Assembly (NCBI RefSeq): GCF_020554845.1
Contig: NZ_JAJCIA010000005.1
Location: 1 to 64,000, forward strand
Direction of reading: 5' to 3'
Origin: Blautia faecis
GTDB lineage: Bacteria; Bacillota; Clostridia; Lachnospirales; Lachnospiraceae
DNA length: 64,000 nt
Shown: positions 9,824-17,877 of the stretch, one piece after another
How positions within the stretch are numbered: the first letter of the stretch is position 1
Layout: each line of letters starts with the position of its first letter
Position numbers and translations under genes: made by a program
The notes under the pieces: generated by a model
What the model was told of the DNA's origin: nothing
Databases searched by the model: none
What the model saw: the letters and a program-made list of their open reading frames with translations, nothing else

Positions 9824-10279
9824 CAATCATCTACCTCTTCGACTAATACAATTCTAAAACACATTTCAATTTTGATTTAACGGGATACAAATGTCTGATT
9901 AGACAGAAGCTATATACTGAATTATAAAAACATCCTTCAAAAAACTTATTAAAGTTTATTTTAACACATTTCAGGCGCCGTGTCTACATCCATTCCAAAT
10001 ACATGTTACTGTTCACTTCTACCAGTGTTACTGTTCACCCCGTGACCAGTAACCTACCAGTAACTCAAATATATCTATCCCTGCCTGCAAGAAAGTGATA
10101 ACCTTTGTTTTGTATTATACACACCTAAGGTTTTTCATTGCAAGAATTTTCTGTCGACGCATATCCCGACTCTTCGACATATATAAGAGTCCTGTTCTCC
10201 CGGTGACCCAAAGATAAGTACCAGCTGTCACTTACCTTTTTATAAAATACCGGTTTCCCACGCCTGTGCTATTCACAAT
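9824..10279. other. Intergenic region between rho and the metallopeptidase gene
   Basis: No gene is recognised. The stretch holds the palindromic repeat at 10005-10054: GTTACTG and CAGTAAC arms, with another GTTACTGTTCAC and another CAGTAAC nearby, related to the copy at 27-53. The remaining sequence is AT-rich and may contain the rho promoter. Confidence 0.5.
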
Positions 10280-10309
10280 AAAACACCCGGAGATATTTCT
10301 CCGGGTGCC
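10280..10309 (-). terminator. Intrinsic terminator of the metallopeptidase gene
   Basis: CACCCGGAG and CTCCGGGTG form a GC-rich stem at about 10284-10308. On the minus strand it is followed by TTTTATT, shortly after the stop codon at 10327. Confidence 0.85.
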
Positions 10310-10326
10310 GGTCATCTTTAAAATTA

Positions 10327-11343
10327 TTAATTCCAGAACGCTCCGTAAATCTTCTGGATCTTAGCGATCTGTGCGTCTGTAATCTGATTCAGTGCATTCT
10401 GAACAGCTGCATAAGTCTGTGGTCTGCTACTCTTCAGGGAAGCATTGTTCAGGATGTAATCCTTAACAGATTCTGCAAAATATTCGGAAGCATTCTGTGT
10501 TACATAGGCTTTATTAAAAGCTGTAACATTTGCCTTCTCAGCTGCAAAAATGCTCTGGAAGCTTGCTGTCTTATCTGCATTTCCTGCGATAAATGCAAGG
10601 AAATGACCCAGCTCATGATAAACAGAATCATCAATCTGCTTCATTGTAATAGATCTTGATCTTGCATCAAAATATCCTGAATAGTTGACGGATGGATCAA
10701 CAACAAGCTTAAATCCCAGCTGCTGATATGCTGCAATTACACGATTGTCCATCTTGCCTGCAACACTTGCTACATTTTCCTCGTGTTTGCTCTGGTTCTG
10801 TGAAGAGCTTGCTGCTGCAGTTACCTGGGCAGCGGAAGCACCAGAAGAAGTAGTGCTTACAGCGGTCTCATTGTCAATTGATACCTGCTGTGTAGTTGTT
10901 GTCTGAACAGTTGTTGTGATCTTGGATGTAACAACTTTCTTTTTGGATTTCTTGGTGTATTTCGCTGTTGCTTTGGTAACAACGGTTGTCTTGGTATCTA
11001 CTGTTGTATTACCGGATTTATTTGTTTTATTGGTTACTTTTGTTTTAGTTTTCAGTTTCTTGGTGTAGCTCTTCTTGGAAGCCTTTTTTAATTTAACAGT
11101 CTTCCTGGTTGTCTTGGTACTGGAGGTAGTCTTTACAGTAGTCTTCGGCTGGGAAGCCAGTGGAGTTTCATCTTCTATGATGGAAGTCTCCATGATCGGA
11201 TCTGTGTAACTGGGGAATTCAGGTGTTTCTCCTGTTCCTGAGAATAATGAAACGCCGCCGATCACTGCTGCCAATGCTATAGCAGCACAACTGGAAACAA
11301 CTTTTTTATTTGCGAGCCACTCTGTTAATTTCTTTCCTTTCAT
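10327..11343 (-). CDS. Secreted HELGH metallopeptidase, anthrax-lethal-factor-like fold (Pro-Pro endopeptidase-like)
   Basis: A 338-residue protein. An N-terminal hydrophobic segment (about 15-35) should act as signal or anchor. A long Thr/Lys/Ser linker (about 65-185) leads to a compact C-terminal zinc-protease domain. The zinc motif is VYHELGHFLA (HELGH at about 243-247), and the downstream ASEYFAESVKDYI supplies the conserved Tyr and third-ligand Glu. This arrangement is characteristic of the ATLF-like family that includes clostridial Pro-Pro endopeptidases, but sequence alone does not prove that specificity. The start at ATG 11343 has AAAGG upstream. The leader carries a cyclic-di-GMP class I riboswitch and a terminator, so expression should respond to the second messenger that controls the motile-to-sessile switch. 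C. difficile PPEP-1/Zmp1 is a known precedent for this family under this riboswitch class. Confidence 0.82.
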   Translation of the reverse strand: MKGKKLTEWLANKKVVSSCAAIALAAVIGGVSLFSGTGETPEFPSYTDPIMETSIIEDETPLASQPKTTVKTTSSTKTTRKTVKLKKASKKSYTKKLKTKTKVTNKTNKSGNTTVDTKTTVVTKATAKYTKKSKKKVVTSKITTTVQTTTTQQVSIDNETAVSTTSSGASAAQVTAAASSSQNQSKHEENVASVAGKMDNRVIAAYQQLGFKLVVDPSVNYSGYFDARSRSITMKQIDDSVYHELGHFLAFIAGNADKTASFQSIFAAEKANVTAFNKAYVTQNASEYFAESVKDYILNNASLKSSRPQTYAAVQNALNQITDAQIAKIQKIYGAFWN

Positions 11344-11424
11344 AAATAACACACCTTTCTTGAACCATAATGTAACTGACTTGCCGCTATCTGGAAACTA
11401 TCAGTCCCATCAGTTTGTGAAAAT

Positions 11425-11456
11425 AAAAAAACCGTTTATCAGATTAAATAAACGGT
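11425..11456 (-). terminator. Riboswitch-linked intrinsic terminator
   Basis: On the minus strand ACCGTTTAT and ATAAACGGT form a 9-bp stem followed by TTTTTTTATT. It lies between the cyclic-di-GMP aptamer and the start codon at 11343, which is the position expected for an expression platform that acts by transcription termination. Confidence 0.85.
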
Positions 11457-11509
11457 CGCCACAAATAGAAGAACCACGTCTCCTGTCATATTACATTACC
11501 TAATCAATA

Positions 11510-11592
11510 TCAATGCGGCAACCGGCTGTCATAGTCCTGAGACCTTAGACCCTTGGCTTTGCGTCCCTGTCTTTCAACAGGTTTGCCTTTTA
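11510..11592 (-). promoter_or_regulatory. Cyclic-di-GMP class I (GEMM) riboswitch
   Basis: Reading the minus strand, the core runs GGCAAACC, a perfect 6-bp stem CCTGTT-GAAA-GACAGG with its tetraloop, GGACGCAAAGCC, GGGTCTAAGG, then ATGACAGCCGGTTGCC. These are the hallmark blocks of the GEMM-I aptamer: the GAAA tetraloop, GACGCAAAGCC and a C-rich closing strand pairing with GGCAAACC. A terminator follows at 11425-11456, then the metallopeptidase gene. The G before CAAACC is kept, which argues for cyclic-di-GMP over the cyclic-AMP-GMP variant. In C. difficile, class I members of this type are usually OFF switches; the direction here is not known. Confidence 0.93.
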
Positions 11593-11784
11593 TTCACTTC
11601 ATATAATAAAGCAAACTGTCACTTTTGTCAACGGAATTTCCTTGTTAAAACTTACAAAAATCTGTCTAAAAAATACGAAAGCAAAAAATCTGTAAAAATA
11701 TCTGAGCCGATTGTAACGCATGATAATCATTCTCAAATATTTTCACAGATTCCTTTTCGATGTCTGGAGGACAGCAGACACGCA

Positions 11785-12424
11785 TTACAGTTTGCGCGTA
11801 GACTCCCGCTCTATAAGAGTTCCGCCCAGTATTTGCCGTTTCACTACCTTTTTCCGGTCTATCAGACCAAACAAGGTACGGACGCTCTGCAGGGCAATTT
11901 CCACTCTTGGATATTTCAATGTGGTGATGGATGGATGATAATATTCCGCAATGTCCTGACCATCTGCTCCTGCCACACAATAATCCTCCGGTACTCTTTT
12001 GCCGCTGTCAATAACTGCTCTGCATGCTCCTACCGCCAGAGTATCTGAAATTGCATAAATGCAGGAAAAATCCACCCCCGATTTCAAAAGCTCACAGGTA
12101 CAGTTATAACCATTCTCAATCGTATAAATTCTTTTACCTGGTTTTAAACGAATTATAAGCTTCTCATCGTACTCCAGTCCATTTTTTTCCAGTGACCTTT
12201 TATAGCCATTGAGATGGCATCTTCCAAGACCTTCATCTCCTGAAGTAATAAAGGCGATCCTTTTATGTCCGCAGCTGCACAGATAATCAACCATACTCTG
12301 GCTCTCAATCTCTGTATCAGTCGTCACAAGGGCACTTTTAGGATAAGTTCCTGTATCCTCCGGAACTGTTTTTCCGGAACCACTGATCACATACGGAACT
12401 CTCAGCATTCTCAGGCTTCGGTAT
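11785..12424 (-). pseudogene. LacI-family regulator, C-terminal ligand-binding part only
   Basis: About 210 residues matching the periplasmic-binding-like effector domain of LacI/GalR repressors: LVTTDTEIESQSMVDYLCSC, GHKRIAFITSGDEGLGR, CIYAISDTLAVGACRA and the C-terminal pattern SITTLKYPRVEIALQSV. No helix-turn-helix precedes it. At about 12410-12430 the sequence changes into an N-terminal glycosidase-like segment read in another frame. The gene is therefore a 5'-deleted remnant and cannot bind DNA as a LacI repressor. Confidence 0.75.
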
Positions 12425-12853
12425 GTATTTTCCCGGAAGAACATAAAGTGGTGACTCCAGTTTATCGTCCAGTTCAAGAGTAATTCTCTTTCCGGCAGGA
12501 AGGCTTATGCTGATTTTGTTTCCCTCTTCTTTGAATGGTATCTGTGCAGCTGCAGGACGGATAACAGCTTTCTGAAATGGTTCGTTTACTGTAACTTCTA
12601 CCTCTGCCTTTTCATTTTCATCCAAGAAAGAAACAAAATCAAAAAATTCTGTATGATATACTCTCTGTTCCTTTCCGTTTACCTTAACCTGATACAGCTC
12701 TGATACCGGAATATCTTCTACCGCTTCCAGTTCATACAATGGTTTTTCTCTTATCTCGCGCGGTACAAATTCCTGTTTTTCGTCATTATGTTTCTCCTTT
12801 ATTTTTAATTTATTTTCAAATTCATGATTATGTTTATAAACATTACTATACAA
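12425..12853 (-). pseudogene. Glycoside hydrolase N-terminal domain remnant fused to LacI fragment
   Basis: About 150 residues with a beta-sandwich-like pattern (YQVKVNGKEQRVYHTEFFDF, FQKAVIRPAA, ISISLPAGKRITLELDD, ESPLYVLPGKY). This resembles the N-terminal domain found before some GH28/GH49-type glycosidases. It ends abruptly at the junction with the LacI fragment. The family assignment is tentative; truncation at the 3' end is clear because no catalytic domain follows. One deletion that removed the glycosidase body and the LacI DNA-binding domain would explain both remnants. Confidence 0.5.
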
Positions 12854-12947
12854 TGTTTTTCTTTTTTAGTAAAGTGTTTTATTTGACAAGATACTCCTCT
12901 TATTTTTATGCATTTTGTATAAGTTCTTCTGTTTTTTTAATTATTAT

Positions 12948-12976
12948 TTGACTTATTTGTTTGATACATATATACT
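12948..12976 (+). promoter_or_regulatory. Promoter for the GntR regulator
   Basis: TTGACT (12948-12953) and TATACT (12971-12976) are 17 bases apart, about 38 bases before the start codon at 13014. Confidence 0.65.
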
Positions 12977-13013
12977 ATAAGTTACTAAACAACCTTATTT
13001 GAAAGGAAACATT

Positions 13014-13787
13014 ATGGAAAAACTTCCTGCATACAAGAAATGTTATAACAAATTAAAATCCGATATAGATAATAACGTTTATCCCATAGGTTCCTATCTT
13101 CCCACAGAAGATGAGCTTGGAAAAATGTTTTCGGTAAGCCGTACGACGGTCCGGCATGCCATTGACCTTCTGGTTAAAGACAAATGCATAAAGGTGAAAC
13201 AGGGGGCCGGCACACAGGTTATCAATCCCAAAGAACGGGAGCTTACCAGCTTCTCAAAATTTCATAACGTAATAGACATAAACACTCTGTTTCCGGATAA
13301 TGCCGCCCTGACCATCAGCGGAACCTGGATTGACCGTATTCCTGCAAACAGCCAGGTTGCCAGTGCGTTGGAGCTTAATGAAGGAACAGAAGTCTTCCGC
13401 CTTCAAAGAGTGGTTTCCTCTAATGAACAGCCTGTGATAATCCAGACAAATTATATCCGTATCGATTTTTTCCCGGATTTAGATACCTACCGCGAACAGC
13501 TTGTAGATCTCTATTACTTTATTCAGAAGCACTACGGAATTAAATTTGAAACTGGCGAAGAACACATCAACATCAGCTCAGCTGATTTCCTTGATGCACA
13601 GATTCTCAACATTGAACCGGGATCTCCTATTTTTTTCAACACCAGAACAGCACACTGTTCACTTGGTCCTATGGAATACCTGGAAGCCAGGATCCGTCCT
13701 GATCTGTGCCATTTCGTGGTTCGTATGAAGGAACCACCAGCATGGTACGATCTTCCCGAATTTCAAAAATCCCTGGAACGTGTTTGA
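13014..13787 (+). CDS. GntR-family transcriptional regulator with UTRA domain (HutC type)
   Basis: A 257-residue regulator. The N-terminal winged helix (about 1-75) shows the GntR pattern YPIGSYLPTEDELGKMFSVS, then RTTVRHAIDLL and a beta-wing with KQGAGTQV. The C-terminal UTRA-like effector domain (about 90-240) should bind a small metabolite, often a phosphosugar in this subfamily. ATG 13014 is preferred because AAAGG lies eight bases before it; an upstream in-frame TTG overlaps that site. It is divergent from the decayed GH/LacI locus and may be what remains of a sugar-utilisation cluster. The present target is unknown; the following pilus genes start only 35 bases downstream. Confidence 0.88.
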   Translation: MEKLPAYKKCYNKLKSDIDNNVYPIGSYLPTEDELGKMFSVSRTTVRHAIDLLVKDKCIKVKQGAGTQVINPKERELTSFSKFHNVIDINTLFPDNAALTISGTWIDRIPANSQVASALELNEGTEVFRLQRVVSSNEQPVIIQTNYIRIDFFPDLDTYREQLVDLYYFIQKHYGIKFETGEEHINISSADFLDAQILNIEPGSPIFFNTRTAHCSLGPMEYLEARIRPDLCHFVVRMKEPPAWYDLPEFQKSLERV

Positions 13788-13822
13788 AAATGAATGATCA
13801 ACTTATAAAAAGGAGCGGCGCT

Positions 13823-14755
13823 ATGTCTAAACGCATTTCGGCCCTTCTGCTTTGCTTATTTCTATTTTGCCTGCTAATAGTTTTCCCTGCAACAGGCTGC
13901 GGTCAGAACGGCAGATCCGGTTCCAGCGAAGAACCGCCTGTTTTTTCCCCGCTGAAGGTTCTGGTTCCGGAAGCCCCGGGAACAGACACCATAGGATATT
14001 CACCTCTGATACTGGATATTTCAAATATCAGTCAGGGATATCTGACTGCTGTCAGTGACAGCAATGGTACCACCAAAAACATCCAGCTTTCCGCGGATGA
14101 CGGCGTTGTTTATTCTTATTTTGTAAGCTCCGGCGAAAGTGCTGTCATTCCGTTTACCAGTGGAAGCGGCACCTACCAGGTATCCTGTTATGAGCAGGTA
14201 AACGGCAGTCAGTATGCCGCACTTTTTGCCCAGGCTCTGGAGGTTTCCCTGGAGAATGAATTTCTCCCGTTTTTGTATCCGAACCAGTATGTAAATTTTA
14301 CCCCGGACTCAGAAGCCTGCAAGCTGGCTCTTTCTCTTCTGGCAGAGGATGCCACGGAACAGGAAAGCATTGACACCGTTTTCCAGTATGTAACCCAGCA
14401 TGTCACCTACGACGAGGACAAAGCAGCCACCGTTGAGACAGGCTATCTTCCTGATATAGACGAAACCCTCTCTACCGGAAAGGGAATCTGTTTTGATTAT
14501 GCTGCCCTGATGACGGCAATGCTGCGAAGCCGGGATATTCCCTGTAAGCTTCAGATCGGATATGCAGGTGACATCAAGCATGCCTGGATTGATGTTTACA
14601 TACGTGGAAAAGGGTGGGTGGAACAGGCAATTACCTATGACGGGGAGAAATGGAACCGCATGGATCCAACCTTTACCGCCAACAGTGAAGATGAAGAGCT
14701 TATCAATTCCTATATCGGTGACAGCGCAAATTATACGCTGCAGTTTACCCGATAG
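13823..14755 (+). CDS. Transglutaminase-like lipoprotein
   Basis: A 310-residue protein with a lipoprotein signal peptide (lipobox FPATGC). The C-terminal transglutaminase-like domain (about 200-300) has Cys in GKGICFDYAALM, His in DIKHAWIDVYI and Asp in WNRMDPTF, so the catalytic triad is complete. Such domains act as cysteine peptidases or transferases at the cell surface. The start at ATG 13823 has AAGGAG seven bases upstream; an in-frame start at 13706 would overlap the GntR gene and lacks a signal peptide. The pilC-like gene begins 75 bases after the stop, so this gene probably opens the pilus-type operon. A role in processing or anchoring pilus components is inferred from position only. 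Confidence 0.85.
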   Translation: MSKRISALLLCLFLFCLLIVFPATGCGQNGRSGSSEEPPVFSPLKVLVPEAPGTDTIGYSPLILDISNISQGYLTAVSDSNGTTKNIQLSADDGVVYSYFVSSGESAVIPFTSGSGTYQVSCYEQVNGSQYAALFAQALEVSLENEFLPFLYPNQYVNFTPDSEACKLALSLLAEDATEQESIDTVFQYVTQHVTYDEDKAATVETGYLPDIDETLSTGKGICFDYAALMTAMLRSRDIPCKLQIGYAGDIKHAWIDVYIRGKGWVEQAITYDGEKWNRMDPTFTANSEDEELINSYIGDSANYTLQFTR

Positions 14756-14829
14756 CACAACGAAAAACGCCTTGCAGGTTCATGGATTTTTTCAGGATCT
14801 GCCTGATGTTTTTTCAGAGAGGACTTTAT

Positions 14830-15873
14830 ATGATTACCAAATTAAACAATCGGGAGCTGTTTCAATTCTGTGAACAGTTTTCCATCATATTACGTTCCGG
14901 AATGTCCGCCATTGAGGGACTTGCCATCTTAAATGACGACAGCCAGACAGAACGGGGCAAAGAAATTTTGACCTTTCTTTATAAAGACATGGAGGAATCC
15001 GGCTCTCTGGCGCACGCCATGGAACAATCCGGTGCTTTTCCTGCTTCTGCTGCTGCCTATGTCCGCACCGGCGAAGAGACCGGCTGTCTGGATGAGGTTA
15101 TAAAGGGTCTGTCTGCTTTCTATGCGAAGGAGATTCAGATCACAGACCAGATCCAGAGTGCAGTCGCCTATCCCCTTGTTATGCTGGGCATGATGACTGC
15201 GGTTATTGTAATTCTTCTTGTAAAGGTTCTCCCGGTTTTCCGCCAGGTTTTCCGCCAGCTTGGACTGGAAATGAGCGGAATCTCCGGTGCCCTTCTTGGA
15301 ATCGGCGAAACACTTAGCCACTATTCTACTGCCTTCCTTATTCTTCTGGCCGCGATGATCGGCTTTATCCTTTTCCTGGTTCTTCACCCAAAGGGGCAGG
15401 AACTGATCCGCAAAATCGTCTGCCGTTTTCCAGGCACGAAAGAGATACCGGTAAATCTGGATTACAGTCGTCTTTGCCAATGTATTTCCCTGGGAATCCG
15501 AAGCGGACTTTCCCCTGAGCTTTGTGTGGAGCTGGCAGGCGCTGTTGTCTCCCAGACCGAGACCAGGGAAAAGCTTGCTTCCATTCAGAAGCAGCTCGCT
15601 GAAGGATATGGATTTACAGAAGCCATCACGGAATCCGGGCTTTTTAAGGCTATGGAGCTTCGTCTGATCTCCCTTGGTTTTCAAGCTGGTGCATCTGACG
15701 AAGTAATGGAAAAACTGGCTGAGCAGTATGAAGAGAAATCCACAGACTCTGTTTCCCATATTGTGTCAATTTTGGAGCCTACTATTGTGATCGTCCTTTC
15801 AATTCTTGTAGGACTGGTCCTTCTTTCTGTTATGATGCCGCTGCTAGGACTGTTATCTGAAATGATCGCATAA
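14830..15873 (+). CDS. Type IV pilus/type II secretion inner-membrane platform protein (PilC/GspF family)
   Basis: A 347-residue integral membrane protein with the two T2SF domains of the family: domain 1 at about 10-130 (LRSGMSAIEGLAIL, TGEETGCLDEVI) and domain 2 at about 205-330 (GIRSGLSPELCVELAG). Three hydrophobic segments are visible, at about 115-140, 160-185 and 315-340 (IVIVLSILVGLVLLSVMMPL). PilC-type proteins anchor the assembly ATPase and help extract pilins from the membrane. The start at ATG 14830 has AGAGAGGA upstream. It is followed by four small genes of which at least two are pilin-like, and by a pilT-like ATPase gene, all in one direction. Confidence 0.9.
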   Translation: MITKLNNRELFQFCEQFSIILRSGMSAIEGLAILNDDSQTERGKEILTFLYKDMEESGSLAHAMEQSGAFPASAAAYVRTGEETGCLDEVIKGLSAFYAKEIQITDQIQSAVAYPLVMLGMMTAVIVILLVKVLPVFRQVFRQLGLEMSGISGALLGIGETLSHYSTAFLILLAAMIGFILFLVLHPKGQELIRKIVCRFPGTKEIPVNLDYSRLCQCISLGIRSGLSPELCVELAGAVVSQTETREKLASIQKQLAEGYGFTEAITESGLFKAMELRLISLGFQAGASDEVMEKLAEQYEEKSTDSVSHIVSILEPTIVIVLSILVGLVLLSVMMPLLGLLSEMIA

Positions 15874-15894
15874 CAGCTGTAAGGGAGAGTGAAA

Positions 15895-16245
15895 ATGGAT
15901 ATATTTGAAACCAGACTCATTCGTATCAGGCGGATTTTCCGCTTTATTGTTCCAATCCTGTTCGCTGCAGTCCTCTGCCTGATCTTCTATCTTGGAATTG
16001 CACGTACACAGACTGATTCCCTGGAAAAAGAACAGGTTACTTTAACGCAGGCACTTGAAGGAGGTGCCATCCGCACCTACGCCCTCACAGGCCAATACCC
16101 TCAGAGCCTGGATGAATTGCTTTCGGATTACCATATTACCTATGACTCCGAGAAATTTGTGGTAGAATATGTTCCAAACGGATCCAATCTTCTGCCATCG
16201 ATCAGCGTACTTCCGGTAAATGCCAGAAAAGGAGGTGCCAGATGA
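15895..16245 (+). CDS. Small membrane-anchored pseudopilin-like protein
   Basis: A 116-residue protein with a basic N-terminus, one long hydrophobic segment (about 15-40, IVPILFAAVLCLIFYLGIA) and an extracytoplasmic C-terminal part. The latter contains AIRTYALTGQYPQSLDELLS, a pattern often seen in the first loop of pseudopilins. No classical prepilin cleavage site (Gly-Phe-x-x-x-Glu) is apparent, so it may be a minor or uncleaved pilin. ATG 15895 is preferred with AAGGGAG seven bases upstream; a GTG two codons earlier is possible. It overlaps the next gene by four bases. Confidence 0.65.
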   Translation: MDIFETRLIRIRRIFRFIVPILFAAVLCLIFYLGIARTQTDSLEKEQVTLTQALEGGAIRTYALTGQYPQSLDELLSDYHITYDSEKFVVEYVPNGSNLLPSISVLPVNARKGGAR

Positions 16246-16730
16246 ATTCCAGATTTACCCGGAAGAACCACAGCATTGATTCACTGGCAGCCCTGCTGCT
16301 TTTTGCAATGTATGTGCTGTTTCTTCTATTTCTGATGCTTTTTGGTGCCGGGAACTATCAGGCCTCTGTAAAAAGCCTGGACACTAATAACACCCTTTAT
16401 ACAGCAGCCTCTTACATCACTACCAAGTTTCGTCAGCACGATATTCCCGGAATGACCTCCCTTACAGAGCTTCAGGGAACACAGGTTCTTTGCTTTCAGG
16501 AAGCTATTGAGGGTAAAGATTACTGCACTTACATTTATTTTGATGGCAGTCACTTAAAAGAGCTTTTTACAGCATCGGATTCCCAGGCCGATCTTTCCAT
16601 GGGAACCAACCTTGCACAGCTTCAGGATTTCCAAATTGACACTTTGGAAAACACTTTTTACAGAATCACATTAACGGACACAGATGGACATTGTTCCAGT
16701 TTTCTGCTTCATCCAGGGGTTCCTGCCTGA
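16242..16730 (+). CDS. DUF4860 domain protein
   Basis: A 162-residue protein. After a short Arg-rich leader comes HSIDSLAALLLFAMYVLFLL, a hydrophobic segment typical of DUF4860 proteins that accompany Gram-positive type IV pilus loci. The extracellular part has no catalytic motif. The start overlaps the preceding gene, which shows translational coupling. The function is unestablished; by position it is probably a minor pilin or pilus assembly factor. Confidence 0.75.
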   Translation: MNSRFTRKNHSIDSLAALLLFAMYVLFLLFLMLFGAGNYQASVKSLDTNNTLYTAASYITTKFRQHDIPGMTSLTELQGTQVLCFQEAIEGKDYCTYIYFDGSHLKELFTASDSQADLSMGTNLAQLQDFQIDTLENTFYRITLTDTDGHCSSFLLHPGVPA

Positions 16731-16791
16731 TTCACAGACTCCTGAATTTGGGGCTGGTCACTTCTGAATGATGTGCTGAAAGGAAGTTTTT

Positions 16792-17253
16792 ATGAAAAAA
16801 ATCACTACCCATTCCAAATCCGGGCTTTTTCTTATGGAAATGATATTTGTCCTTCTTTTTCTGGGACTGACCTGCGGTGTCTGCGTAAGACTGTTTGCGG
16901 CTTCCTACATGGCAAGGATACATGCCCGGGAGGACTCTCATATCCAGGAGCTTATCACCAGTGCCGGTGAAATTCTGGAAGGAACTGACGGCACTGTCCA
17001 AAATTTTCTGGCACTGATGCCAGATGGAGTTGCAGATCAGGACAGTATTTGCTATTATTTTGACAGGCACTGGCAGAATACTTCCGAAGAAAGCGCGGTT
17101 TATAAAATGAGGCTTGTCTGCTCTGCTTCTGACAAGGTCAAAGAAGTTCAGGTCACTTTTATAAAACTCCAGAATGCAAATGAGGAACCCAGTCTTTATG
17201 CACAGACAATTCGCTTTCCAGTTTTTTCCACAAAGGAGGAAGCAGATTCATGA
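16792..17253 (+). CDS. Type IV pilin-like protein with prepilin-type N-terminus
   Basis: A 153-residue protein. The N-terminus reads KSGLFLMEMIFVLLFLGLTC. This matches a prepilin signal: short basic leader, Gly before the cleavage site, Glu at about position +5 (MEM) and a following hydrophobic helix. The globular remainder has no recognised domain. It starts after AGGAAG at about 16780 and overlaps the next gene by four bases. It is likely processed by a prepilin peptidase, which is not encoded in this window. Confidence 0.7.
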   Translation: MKKITTHSKSGLFLMEMIFVLLFLGLTCGVCVRLFAASYMARIHAREDSHIQELITSAGEILEGTDGTVQNFLALMPDGVADQDSICYYFDRHWQNTSEESAVYKMRLVCSASDKVKEVQVTFIKLQNANEEPSLYAQTIRFPVFSTKEEADS

Positions 17254-17873
17254 AAGAAAAGAATCATCTTTTTTCCGCAACTGGAATTCCTTCCCTTTTT
17301 CTAATCTTCGGAGTTCTTATGCTGGTGATCCTGTCCTTGCTTGGCTATGGTACTTCCAGACAAGATCTGCGCTCCAGCAGCCTTTCTCTGGAGCAGACCT
17401 CAGCCTATTATAATGTCTGCAGTGAGGCAGCTGATTTTTACTCAGAGCTGGTTCAGACATTGGAAGGATTTCAGGAGCAAGCAAAAACAGAGACTGCATA
17501 TTACCAGCTCGTCTCCGATTATCTGAACTCACAGGAGAATGTAGAATGGAATTCAGAGGAACATACTGCTGAATATGTGAAAGCATTTTCCGACACCCAG
17601 AGTCTGGCTGTGAAAATTGCTGTATTCTGGACTGACTGTACAGCTGATTCCACTGCTTCTGATAACGCTGCTTCTGATAACGTTGTCTCTGATAACGCTG
17701 CCTCTGATAACGTTGCCTCTGATAACGCTTCCTCTGATAACGCTGTCTCTGATACCATTAATGCAGGATTGAACATGACCAGCAGCAATATCGCCGGGAT
17801 CCTCTCCTGGAATACGGTTGTAACTGCAGACTGGAATCCGGACAACAGCCAGTCCGTCTACAAAGGAGAATAA
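17250..17873 (+). CDS. Membrane-anchored pilus-locus protein with Ser-Asp-Asn repeat tract
   Basis: A 207-residue protein with an N-terminal hydrophobic anchor (about 12-35, SLFLIFGVLMLVILSLLG) and an extracellular domain. Residues about 136-169 consist of seven five-residue repeats of the form (A/V/S)SDN(A/V), encoded by a 15-bp tandem repeat. The C-terminal 35 residues are non-repetitive. Neighbouring genes suggest a minor pilin or PilX-like component, but no family is recognised. The 15-bp unit keeps the frame, so copy-number changes would alter spacer length and not switch the gene off. Confidence 0.6.
   Translation: MKEKNHLFSATGIPSLFLIFGVLMLVILSLLGYGTSRQDLRSSSLSLEQTSAYYNVCSEAADFYSELVQTLEGFQEQAKTETAYYQLVSDYLNSQENVEWNSEEHTAEYVKAFSDTQSLAVKIAVFWTDCTADSTASDNAASDNVVSDNAASDNVASDNASSDNAVSDTINAGLNMTSSNIAGILSWNTVVTADWNPDNSQSVYKGE
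17655..17756 (+). repeat. 15-bp coding tandem repeat, about seven copies
   Basis: Units such as GCTTCTGATAACGCT, GCTTCTGATAACGTT, GTCTCTGATAACGCT and GCCTCTGATAACGTT follow one another without gaps. The core CTCTGATAAC/TTCTGATAAC is invariant except in the last, partial unit. It is a candidate variable-number repeat. Confidence 0.85.
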
Positions 17874-17877
17874 TTTT

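Noticed and set aside
13706..13822. Earlier start for the transglutaminase lipoprotein
   Set aside because: It overlaps the GntR gene and would bury the signal peptide and lipobox; ATG 13823 has a strong AAGGAG.
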